DNA from: Skeletonema tropicum
Lineage: Eukaryota > Bacillariophyta > Thalassiosirophyceae > Thalassiosirales > Thalassiosiraceae
Length of the DNA: 64,000 nt
Direction of reading: 5' to 3'
Assembly (NCBI GenBank): GCA_037178625.1
Contig: CM074128.1
Span: forward strand, 310,001 to 374,000
A model generated the notes under the pieces. That model did no database searches. It was given only the letters and a program-made list of their open reading frames with translations, and was not told where the DNA came from. A program made the translations under genes and the position numbers. This document shows, piece after piece, positions 54,694 through 64,000 of this stretch (position 1 is its first letter; each line of letters starts with the position of its first letter).

Positions 54694-56593
54694 TTACTTT
54701 GACTTTCTCTTCTTTTTACTTTTGCCTTTTACACCACCGTAGTCATTCCCTCCACCACCACCACTGCTGTGACGGCGCTTCTTGTTATCCTTGTTCTTAT
54801 TCCAGTTCTTGCTATGTCGTATCTCTTTTCGTTGCTTCATTCCACCCCTTTGTTTTTCACTGCCGCCACCATTCACATTGTTTCCAGATACTGATGATGC
54901 CTCTCTCTGCACCCCATCATCACCACCACCCCTCCCCTCCAATGCATCCTTCAACACTCTCCTCTTGGCCATCTCCTCCGTCGGCGGTAATATCCTCGCC
55001 AATATCGAATCCGTCTCCTCCATCATCGGTTCCGACACATACGCCAACAACGTCTTAAACGCATGTTCCAACACACGTGAAATCATCTGTATCCGATACG
55101 CACCCGCCCCCACATCCATCGTGGGGTCCAATGGATTCTCCACAGCAATCGACGTAGGACGATTGGGTTGCCAAAAGTACTCTTTTTTATCCAACTGTCC
55201 CTTGGGGAAATAATACCCATCATGACGGACCGAAATACCCGTCGTGACATAATTAAAGTCCAACCCATACAATTCCAAAAAGTCCAGTAATAACGAACCC
55301 AAATTAAAGTGCTGGCCACTCCCACCATATCCACGATTCAAATCCCCACGAGACCGATGTTGTAAAAAACTCACAATCATGAGTTGCAGTAGGTAACTCC
55401 CAATCCCCCCCGTGAAGGGTTTGTTAATCTCACGACTTGCCAAGAAGTACTTGAGACAGAATGTTAATGGACGTAAGGGGGGCATACTTTCCATGAACCG
55501 ATGCATGAGGATCGGCCGATTCGGGTCCGTGAGGTTGATCGAAGCAAATGTCAATGTCGAGATTGTAGGGTTCAATGGTGAATTTGACGAGTGGGACACG
55601 TGTTTGGGTGATTACTTCTAGGTAGGATAGATGCTTCGTTCTGTTCCTCTTCGTCTTGATTGTTGTTGTTGATGTTCGAGTCGGGAGTATTATCCATTTC
55701 CAATTCACTCTTGATACCAAATTCTGTCTTGACTGCATCTGCAATCTTTTGTAATGGATCGAACGTGTTCAAATCCTCGTCCAATCCATCATTATTACCA
55801 TCAGTCTTTTCGTTACTCTTCTTCTTCTTCTTTGGAAAACGAATCACAAAATCAATATCACTCCCCGGCAAGGCCAGTCCAGTCACCTGACTTCCAAACG
55901 GTAATACTTCACACTCCTCTTTTCCAAATACATTTTGTGCCAATGTTGTAATACGACGTACCATTCGATTGACGTATCTCCTCTTCTTGAGGTGTTGGTG
56001 ACATTAATTTCATGAAGGAGACTATTTCATTGTGAAGTTTGATTAGCGGGGGTGTTGGTGGTTTGTAGTGATAGTTGTTATTGTGGTGATGATGGTTGTT
56101 GTAGCCACGATGATTATTGTTTCGACCGTAGGAATGTTGTTGCTGTTGAGTATTATAATGATTCGATTGTTCATTAGTATTACTGTCTAACCACGGAATA
56201 GATGGTGCAGTTCCAGCAGCAGCAGTAGAAGTTATTGGAATGCTGTTGATCGTCATTATGATGATGATGTGGACGCTCACGTTTTCGACCAGACATTTTC
56301 TTCGCCTTCTTCTTATTAGATTTGTTCTCATTGGAATCACCATCATCAATCTCATCACCACCATTATCGACATGACCAAAGGATAAAAAGTCTTCATCTA
56401 GAAATGAAGAGTCGTTCTTGTTGGTTTCGTCATTGGTAGTAGTGTCACCATTATCATCAGCGGAGGATGAATTATTGGTGGAAACTGTTGATGGTTTCGG
56501 ACCCTTCATTGGGACAAATTCTCCTTCATCATCGTCGTCGTCGTCACTACTGCGTCCCATGGATTCAGATTGATGCTCACTGCTTTCTGACAT
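54694..56593 (-). CDS. TRF4/PAPD5-type non-canonical poly(A) polymerase, frame-disrupted
   Basis: The acidic N-terminus (MSESSEHQSESMGRSSD) is joined by a likely 94-bp intron (56280-56187, GTGAGC to GGTTAG) to an Asn/His-rich linker. Then comes the nucleotidyltransferase: LIKLHNEIVSFMKLMSPTPQ, RMVRRITTLAQNVFG, the catalytic motif FGSQVTGLALPGSDIDFVI, TQTRVPLVKF with NLDIDICFD (third Asp), MPPLRPLTFCLKYFLASREI, FTGGIGSYLL and NLGSLLLDFLELYG. The end is Lys/Arg-rich. These conserved blocks sit in three different frames, with +1 shifts near 55974, 55622 and 55530. The family adds short tails that mark nuclear RNA for exosome decay. Whether it is functional depends on whether the shifts are real. 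Confidence 0.8.
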
Positions 56594-56850
56594 TGTGAAT
56601 GGCTGTATATATGCTGTATGCTGCTGCTGGATTCAGTGTTGTGGCTCTCTTGTTCACGTAGATGATAGCAGAGCATAATATGCATCATGGTTTTAAAAAA
56701 AAATGTGTGGATGATATATGGGCGATGGGCAAGTCACGAGTTAGCAAGCAATTTACCTAGCTTTCATTCACGAGTTGCCTGAGCTCAAAATCACCGCACG
56801 CAAAATAATCTAGTCGACGTCGCGTAATATAGTAATACACACCAAGAACG

Positions 56851-57901
56851 ATGAACGCCGTAATCACCGCAGCCGCCAATCAAGCTAGACAAAAGCCTGT
56901 CAAACTTACTCACAATCAAGAGGTGAGTGTTATTATATCGCCATGTAGGCATTCATCTAATTTTCAATTGGGGGTGTGTGTAGCAAAGATGATGGAGAAT
57001 GATTTTCATGGAATTGATATGGAACTTTTTTGTTGGCGAACGAACGTATTACACTATATGTTGTGTTGTAATAGGCTATGCATTAGGTTGTTAGTGATAT
57101 ATATAAAGTAGTGGAGATGTAGACTGGTTACAGGCACGAGAGATGTGCACAGTTCATGCCTATATAAGAGCTTTATCTTTTTTAACCTTCAACTCACATA
57201 ATATATGCACAACACCCTTTCTCTAACACAGGTGGCAAGACTCTACCGAAAATCACTCAAAACCCTATCGAGCTGGGTAATTGACCGTGAACTTTTCCTC
57301 GAGGAGGCGACTACGTTGCGTAGTAGATTTGATGCGGAGAGGGGGTGTTCGAATGCCAAGGCGGTGCGATTGTTAAAGGTGCGTTATATTATTGGTTGTT
57401 ATTTATAAATTTGGCTGGAGGTTTCATTATTGGTAGAAGGTAGATTGATGGATTTAGAAGTGCTCTTTTGATCGACAATGCATGTCATCTAACAGTCTTT
57501 TGTGTTATTCTTGTATTGTCGTCTGGCATTTCACTGAAAACGGAATGAAAAAATACCCATTTCAAAATACCAATCTGCATCTATTGTGGTTAACAACAAC
57601 CAAAATCAACAATAACATCACAAAAAAAATCAAACACACTAACTCAAATAATCAGGAGGGCAAAGCCGAACTATTCGAATACACCCACCCCGACCCATAC
57701 TGCGTCCCCTTCATGCCCGGAGGATCACTCTTTATGCGCAATCCACCCCCACCATTGTCCATTTGTTTTCCGGATGGGGATTACCCCGCGGATGCACCGA
57801 AGCATACGTTGAATCCTGATATGAGTATTTGTAAGCCTGAAACGGGCAAGTTGGCTGTGGGGAGTGTTTTGGTTGATTTTGGTAAGAAGAACATGGAGTA
57901 G
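56851..57901 (+). CDS. NDUFB9: Mitochondrial complex I LYR subunit NDUFB9 (B22)
   Basis: Three exons: 56851-56922, 57232-57378, 57656-57901, all phase 0, giving 154 residues. Introns are 309 and 277 bp, long for this window. The LYR motif is in VARLYRKSLKTLSSW, at the start of exon 2. The LYR helix bundle continues through LFLEEATTLRSRFDAERG, AVRLLKEGKAELFEYTHPDP and the family ending VPFMPGGSLFMRNPPPP. NDUFB9 is an accessory subunit of the complex I membrane arm that binds acyl carrier protein. It is divergent from the poly(A) polymerase gene with 257 bp between starts. Confidence 0.92.
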
Positions 57902-58412
57902 ATGAAAGGTGTGGGAGATGATGGAGTGAATGTGTGGTGCGGGGGGAAGTGACGAGGGGGGAGAGATAATGGAGGGGAGTAATAATGTGAACCATTTGCA
58001 TTGTGGAGGTTATTGTATGATAGGATAAACAGTAAATAAGGGAAATAATTGAAAGTTATCATGATGCAATGATGCTTAACTAAAGCTAGCTTGTTTCAGT
58101 GTCAGCTACCAAAAGAACGGGAGCAGGCTTCATTAACTTCCCCCCAGGATGAGTAACTTCGCAATATGTGACTCTGCATAGAATCTCTGCGATCCTCTGT
58201 TCTATGATACGCCTCAACGTCTACCTCTTCAACGGGTCTCAATCGAATGCACTCCACTCATTTCAATCGCAGATCTGGTAAATTGTATTCACACCGCAAC
58301 CAGCAGAGAAAGTGCCGACAAGACCCCAGGCTATTTTGCTTCTTTTAATGCACCTCTGCCGCTACTCCCCTTTGTTTCATTTACATTTCTTGATGTCTAT
58401 ATTTTTTGCTCG
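57902..58412. other. Intergenic, nothing recognised
   Basis: 3' side of NDUFB9 and of the small membrane protein gene. No coding frames with support. Confidence 0.5.
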
Positions 58413-58724
58413 TCATCTTTTTGACTGATCTTCACTGGTGTTAGATTCCACCGACGTCTTTCCACCACCAGAAGACGATGACGGCGACGACGAAAACCCC
58501 GAAGATCTCCACGAATTCCAACCCCTCATAGTCCCCTTCATATCCTCCCAAGCTTTAGACAAATCTACAGCCTCGTCTAAATTCACTTTTGGTAATTTCT
58601 GTCTCTTGCCATCGGCTCCGGTTTGGTTTGCGTAGGCCAAAAGGAAGGCGTAGGCGGCTGCCATGGAGGTTGTGATTGTAATGAGGACACCGTATTCGAC
58701 TGCGTCTCTGCGTGGATTTCCCAT
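58413..58724 (-). CDS. Small single-span membrane protein
   Basis: 103 residues. MGNPRRDAVEYGVLITITTS starts a hydrophobic segment (ITTSMAAAYAFLLAYA), then a charged stretch (LDEAVDLSKAWEDMKGTM) and a Ser/Gly-rich tail. No family recognised. A clean start with no competing frame supports a real gene. Confidence 0.55.
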   Translation of the reverse strand: MGNPRRDAVEYGVLITITTSMAAAYAFLLAYANQTGADGKRQKLPKVNLDEAVDLSKAWEDMKGTMRGWNSWRSSGFSSSPSSSSGGGKTSVESNTSEDQSKR

Positions 58725-59015
58725 TGTGTATTATTGAGGCAGTAATCTCTATGTCACTTTGTGAATTGCAATACGACGGATAGATGGAAACTGTATTACG
58801 CTGTATTGCTCCCTGATTATTAAATATTTACTGCTATGATTATTATTTATGCGTGGGGTTATTGGTGGTGGTGGTGGTGGTGGATGGAGGTAGGTGAAGG
58901 GGGAGGGAGATAAGTAGGTAGGCAGTGGAGATGTGGTACTGGTATGGCTCTGTACCTACTGCATCATGGTCATGGAGATCTGGGGATACTAACAAGATGA
59001 TGGAAATTGGAAATT

Positions 59016-59261
59016 AAAATTCCTCGCCAAAATCCCTCGCCAAAATCCCTCGCCAAAATCCCTCGCCAAAATCCCTCGCCAAAATTCCTCGCCAAAATTC
59101 CTCGCCAAAATTCCTCGCCAAAATTCCTCGCCAAAATTCCTCGCCAAAATTCCTCGCCAAAATTCCTCGCCAAAATTCCTCGCGCCAAAATTCCTCGCCA
59201 AAATTCCTCGCCAAAATTCCTCGCCAAAATTCCTCGCCAAAATTCCTCGCCAAAATTCCTC
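59016..59261. repeat. 13-bp minisatellite, about 19 copies
   Basis: Unit AATTCCTCGCCAA (first few copies AATCCCTCGCCAA), perfectly phased except for one 2-bp GC insertion after the thirteenth or so copy. Because 13 is not a multiple of three and the unit lacks stops, most frames on both strands stay open. The 83-126-codon frames here (FGEEFWRGILAR repeats) are artefacts of the repeat. Confidence 0.95.
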
Positions 59262-59405
59262 TCATTGGATTGAGATCGAGAGTCGAGAGCGAGGAGGTAG
59301 GAATGTGTGGTGTCACGCACGGGGTTACGGTTGGCTCTCCCGCGTAATTTTGAGATGGAGCAAGAAACTCAAAAAATCCATCATCCACCACCACCTTTTA
59401 CACCG

Positions 59406-59717
59406 TCACCATGGCATGATGTCCTCCACTCCTATGGCCACAGTTAAGCACGCATATTGAATATGCCTAGAATACTCGGCTTGATCGGTCGCATATATCA
59501 TCTTGTACGCGCCAAAGCCGGGAATACTCAGTCGATCGACCGTAAATGAATAAAATAACGTCGCCATCGACGGCATAAAATTTACCGCTTTACCTCCTTT
59601 CACCCCTCCTACGGACGTTTCGGTAATGATATGTTGCAAAAGAGAGGATATCCTCACACCACATCGATATTTGATATACATTGGGCGTCTATTTATCCTT
59701 GGGTAGTCCAAACCCAT
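59406..59717 (-). CDS. Hypothetical 103-residue frame
   Basis: MGLDYPRINRRPMYIKYRCG at the start, one hydrophobic stretch (ATLFYSFTVDRLSIPGFGAY), no family recognised. No introns or neighbours add support; it may be chance. Confidence 0.25.
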   Translation of the reverse strand: MGLDYPRINRRPMYIKYRCGVRISSLLQHIITETSVGGVKGGKAVNFMPSMATLFYSFTVDRLSIPGFGAYKMIYATDQAEYSRHIQYACLTVAIGVEDIMPW

Positions 59718-61455
59718 TTTCTAATCGATGATCAACCATATTTCATAAGTTCGACAGAATCTATTATTTGCCCCTTATACGCAACGCTGAAATCAACCTC
59801 GTGAAGGACCAATAACAACAAATGAGTGGTAATTTATATACCAATTGATCGTATGCGTATATTCGAATACTTCGACGAGTGGATGATGCTTTATAATGAT
59901 CATAACAGATGGGAGACAGTGTTATGTATGTTGGTTTCGATGTATGCTAAATATTCAATGAGTTTTACTGAACAAACAAGTATTTCCTCAGAACTCATTG
60001 TTATTATCGCTCCCAAGGATGTATACTATCATAATAATAATAAGCTGATGCTTGTTTGATCGATATGCATCCCGTTTCCATTAGCTTTCGGTTAATTGTT
60101 GCGTACGACAGAGACGAAAAACATGTACATTTTTTGTATCATCAAAATGATGTCATAAGAGCTTCCATTCCACTCCAAGGGTCTATTAATCGTCTATCAC
60201 CATATTAGAGTCGATGGAGAGTGTTGGTTGCGTTCATTGGTGTTATTGTCACTCCTTATTGCAGTAGGGCCAAAGATAAAAATGAACCATTGATGGACAT
60301 CGAGTTACGACGTTGAGGATGGCATTACCGGCCGAAACATCGGTACACTAAGACACCCACGCCTCCCTATGGATATATGCACTCGATTGTTGGGCTGTAA
60401 GGATCATGCTTTATGTCTCCATGGGTTATGCACCGGCATGACTCTCCCTCCGACATGAACGGCAATGTTTCATTAGGAAACTTCGCGCACGAAACTTTTT
60501 ATTGAAGGAATACATCGTAGCCAATGCTCCGCGTTTTCTGCGCAGGGGTCGGGTGGTATATGATGAAGCTACTGTAAAAAAACGCGGAGGGTTTGCCGTG
60601 TACTGGTGTAATGGTAGGAGATGTTCTCCGCTGTATTGTCATGTAATCACCGCTTTGTCAATGGAGAGCGCCTCTTGATATGTCACTATTGTTGGTGATT
60701 TCTTTACCGACATCTAAGAGAAGGCTGAAGGCTGAAATCTGCACCTCTCAGTCTACGCTCATTCGCATGTTGACAACGATTGCAATATGGTTGAATGTGG
60801 AACTGACAGTCATCCCAAGTTGAACCTCTCAGATCTGCTCATCAACATACGCTCGTTGTTTTCGCCACCTAACTTTATTGAACTACCAGAGATGTGGCTC
60901 GTGCGCATATTAACGACGATAGATACGAGCTCTGCCAGCCAGCCCAAATTGGACCTCTCAGATCTGCTCTGCTAAACGATGGAGCGTTGCTTCTTTGTTC
61001 TCTTTGCGACTACCATCAGTCGTAAGCGGCTCATGCGCATTTTGACGACGATAGATACGATATTGTTGACTGTTGCGTGCTGCCTGCCAGCTCAGATTGG
61101 ACCTCTGAGGTATCAGCTATGATGTTGTAGCATCGCTTGTATATATGATATCCGACTGAGCAGCGCTAATGTGCTTGTATTATCGCCACCAACTACAATG
61201 GGTCACTAGAAGCGGCTCATGCGCAAATTGACGACTATATACGATAGGGCAATTGTCGTGCTGCCGGCCAGCCCAAATCGGACCTCGCAAATCAGCTTTG
61301 GCGGTATTCTGTAAGCATCTACACGAATGAATACGAGCAACAGATGATGATGATGATGATGGATTAAGGGGTGGTGTTATTGCGATAACTAGTAAGGTAA
61401 TTGGTAATCGTCAAGCAAATTCGTTGACCGACAGTGAAAACACCACTAGTTGAAA
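59718..61455. other. 1.7-kb gene-free stretch
   Basis: A 77-codon frame at 59826 has no recognisable content. The second half holds the dispersed repeat described at 8497. Confidence 0.5.
60800..61310. repeat. Second array of the dispersed 170-200-bp repeat
   Basis: Units begin CCCAAATTGGACCTCTCAGA, with variants near 60815, 60948, 61096 and 61275. They share GAGCAGCGCTAATGTGCTT, AAGCGGCTCATGCGCA and GACGATAGATACGA with each other and, in the same order, with the array at 8.5 kb. Confidence 0.75.
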
Positions 61456-63577
61456 TTAACTGCCATCTCGACGCTGCTGCAACTCTTCCAAATGTCGGCT
61501 CTTGAATGCTTCCCGAAGATCTGCTTCGAAAGCTTCTGCATCGATCACTCTACAGCTTTTACTCCTGAGAACAATGACGCTAGTGTCATACTGACTTTCC
61601 TTGAACTGAGTTGGACGCAGATGTTGTGAACCTTCCACATAACCATGATCACGTTTCGACAATACTATGTGGCTACTGCAATTCTTTACAAGCATATTGA
61701 ACGATGACAATGCTGAGTGGTGAATTGCATGTGTCAACGCGTTTGTATTAGATTTTTCATCTTCCTCGCTGTCGTGCTTGCGCTTCTTCTTTCTTTTCTT
61801 CTTCTTCTTCGTCCTCTCACTATGCGATGCATCCTGTTCATCATTACTAGTATTGCTATCCATCCGACATGATGGGATGATTACAATGAACGTTACGTCA
61901 ATGTCACGCTCACGAGCCACATCAAGCAACTCCATCAAACGATTCGCCATCTTCTGCATCACCCCAGGAGAAAAGGGTGGATTGGCTTCATACCAACCTG
62001 GTCGCAAAGTCGTTGCATCCAAACGAAAAAAATCCCCCCGTGATCCAAAGAAGCCATCAATATCTGGTGAAGGGAATGCAGAATAATATTGTGGAATGTT
62101 TGAATTGAATGGAGAAGCGAAACACTCCGTCCCATCAGATCCATTATGTTCTTGTGTACCAAACCATTTTGCGAAGCAATCAAAGACAGTATCATGAATT
62201 GCTCCTTGCATACCTCCTCCACGTAATACGTTGAGTTGTTGTCCTCCCGCAAGTGTCGAATAGCGTATGATTATAGCAAAGAGTGCAGCATGAAATGCGT
62301 GTGTTGTTTGATCCTTGGTAACAGAGGAATCGACTGACATGTATGTCTTGTCAAACAGTCGACGGAGCTTATGATAGTGCTGTCCATTGACTTTGACAAT
62401 AAAAGGTTTTGTCTTCTTCTGAGCTTCATCTTTGCTGTTGTCCAATGATGCTGACGCCGATGATGACGACTTCTTCTTTGTTGTTATGTAACTGAGTGAA
62501 CAGACCGAGTCATCACGGCAATGATTTGTTCGTCGTTGTTGTACTACCTTCACCTGACTGCCATTCCGCACGAACCAGTCCACTGGTTGAGCTACCGCTA
62601 CTATTCTTTTTGCTTCGTTTCTTCCCAAACCCAATTTGTTGATATGTGCCAAATCTATGTTGCAACTGTTGGATTTCTTTGACAGACTCGGAGCATCTTG
62701 AAAGGAGCTCGCTTACTATCTGTTCCGCTTCTTCTTTTGTGTTTGTCTCATTATCAGTGTTGTTTGAATTCATCTTTGATTTGTTTGCGATAATCTCATC
62801 GACAAGCCTTGCCGAACTTGGATCAGTCTCTAGAGGATTGCCAGGTAGTACTGCATCAATGAGTGTTCTTGTTTTCGTTACCAACCGATCAATTCTACCC
62901 AACTTGATACCTTCACTGTGATTATTTATACTCTTCTCAGCATCCAATAATATTCGCGATTCTTTCATCCTCCTGGCATCCTCACGTCCTTGTGCAGCAC
63001 TCTCCTCCGAATGCAGAGCAGCCCGCCCATACTTCTTCTTTTTATTCTGAAACTCAAGTTTACTGGATGGATCATTCCTCCACATCTCTGCAATGGATTG
63101 CATCCGATCGGACTCTTCGAGTTTAGAGTCGAGAAGCCACCGTTCAAATGTTGGCATGCGCAATCCAGGACATGATTGGAGGAGAAAGGTTGAGAGTGTT
63201 TCTACTTGCAAGTGTCTTGCTAATTCCACTCGTAGATTGGGTATTTCCTTTAATGTTGGTGGTGGAATTTGTGGTGTTGGAGATGGACCTTCATCATCGG
63301 CTGTTGCAGTAGCATCATCATTAATGTCTGCAGACGGAGAACCACCACCAGCCTGGGCGGTGGCAAGCTCATTGAGACAATCTAGTTCATTTCCCCAAAT
63401 ATCGTCAATAGTATCACCTGATGCAAGTCGTTGTTCATCACCACCACCCATCCCAGTGATGTTGCACACGGTTGAAAGCTCCGCTTGAGAAGACGACTTC
63501 TTCTTCGTTTTGATGCGCTGCACCTTGCGCTTTTTCTTCTTTGGTGCATCGCTGCTGCTACTGCCACTTGGCTTCAT
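61456..63577 (-). CDS. PCIF1: PCIF1/CAPAM-like cap-adjacent m6Am RNA methyltransferase
   Basis: Exon 1 is 63577-62554 and exon 2 is 62450-61456. The 103-bp intron (GTGAAG to GCGTCAG) is the joint that keeps phase, giving 672 residues; a donor 6 bp further in is an equally possible variant. It starts MKPSGSSSSDAPKKKKRKVQ with an SV40-like nuclear signal. Exon 2 carries the PCIF1 core: FIVKVNGQHYHKLRRL, ECFASPFNSNIPQYYSAFPS, DGFFGSRGDFF and the catalytic YEANPPFSPG, then VTFIVIIPSC. PCIF1 N6-methylates 2'-O-methyladenosine next to the mRNA cap. The animal WW domain that binds RNA polymerase II CTD is not visible; the N-terminal half is instead helical and unrecognised. Confidence 0.85.
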
Positions 63578-63772
63578 CGTTGACGTATTATGGAGCACGA
63601 TGCAATACCAATACTCTTGAATGGAATGTAGACCGCGGTGACAATACCATTGTCAGCGGCTGATGAGCTCTATGGGCTCTGGGAGATTTTTCATCGACGA
63701 CAGACGCAAATAGAATGAAAGCGATAAGCAGGACTGTATGACGCAACGGAAAACAATATTATCTTTACTACC

Positions 63773-64000
63773 ATGACGACACCGCCACCAGCAAGCTCTT
63801 CAAAGAACCCATTCAGCAGCGGTTTGGGCAGAGTGAGTTTTATCGTTTCGTAGTTGGTGCGATGGGTGTAGACATAAGATGTCGTTTGAAATATGCTTCA
63901 GATCAAATTTGTGTGCAGATGAAAATTGAACGAACCAAAGCCCAAACACTATGGCTATGGTCTAAACTTATATTCTTCCTTCTTTCATTGCGTTTATAGG
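63773..64000 (+). CDS. 5' end of a gene running off the right edge
   Basis: First exon 63773-63832 encodes MTTPPPASSSKNPFSSGLGR and is followed by a GTGAGT donor. The window's last bases, TTTATAGG, form a plausible acceptor, so the intron would be about 167 bp. Too little protein to identify. Divergent from the PCIF1-like gene, 195 bp between starts. Confidence 0.55.

Noticed and set aside
58970..59394. Repeat-protein frames with FGEEFWRGILAR units
   Set aside because: Explained by the 13-bp minisatellite, which keeps frames open on both strands.

Overview
This window is eukaryotic nuclear DNA, most likely from a diatom and plausibly a centric, chitin-making one (Thalassiosirales is an inference). 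The evidence is: short GT-AG introns (68-309 bp) that restore reading frames; two LHCX-type light-harvesting proteins; signal-peptide plus A-F plastid presequences on a PAP2 phosphatase and a CrtI-like oxidoreductase; a very large chitinase; and BspA-like leucine-rich proteins. Joining exons by hand gave in-frame models for eight multi-exon genes.

Layout. 0-10.3 kb: an ankyrin-KAP NTPase cut by the left edge, a 1734-residue TMCO4/DUF726 hydrolase with a huge Gln/Asn/Ser-rich N-terminus, a repeat-bearing gap and a plastid PAP2 phosphatase. 10.4-26.3 kb is a plastic accessory region: a secreted protein gene and two decayed partial copies, a Stowaway/mariner-like MITE, a 3.5-kb direct duplication carrying a HELSH zinc metallopeptidase, a long near-perfect palindrome, a Gly/Cys-rich orphan frame, three broken BspA-like genes and one intact C2HC zinc-finger gene. 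28-34.5 kb: one five-exon chitinase of 2029 residues holding both a GH18 and a GH19 domain. 34.8-39 kb: two almost identical LHCX genes in a 1.26-kb inverted repeat that encloses a DUF1769 gene.

39-64 kb is denser housekeeping sequence: a six-exon EGF/membrane protein, an ER J-domain protein, a CUE-like small protein, the CrtI-like oxidoreductase divergent from a DUF1517 protein, a small mitochondrial protein, an intact BspA-like protein, endonuclease V, ISY1, a TRF4-type poly(A) polymerase whose catalytic core runs through three frames, the complex I LYR subunit NDUFB9, a small membrane protein, a 13-bp minisatellite, a second copy of the dispersed repeat seen near 8.5 kb, a PCIF1-like cap m6Am methyltransferase, and a gene leaving the right edge.

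Functional links are limited, as expected for a eukaryote. Plastid proteins (PAP2, LHCX pair, CrtI-like, DUF1517), RNA processing (ISY1, TRF4, PCIF1) and mitochondria (NDUFB9, the 100-aa protein) recur. The standout is the GH18-GH19 fusion. All family calls come from reading motifs; no database search was run.
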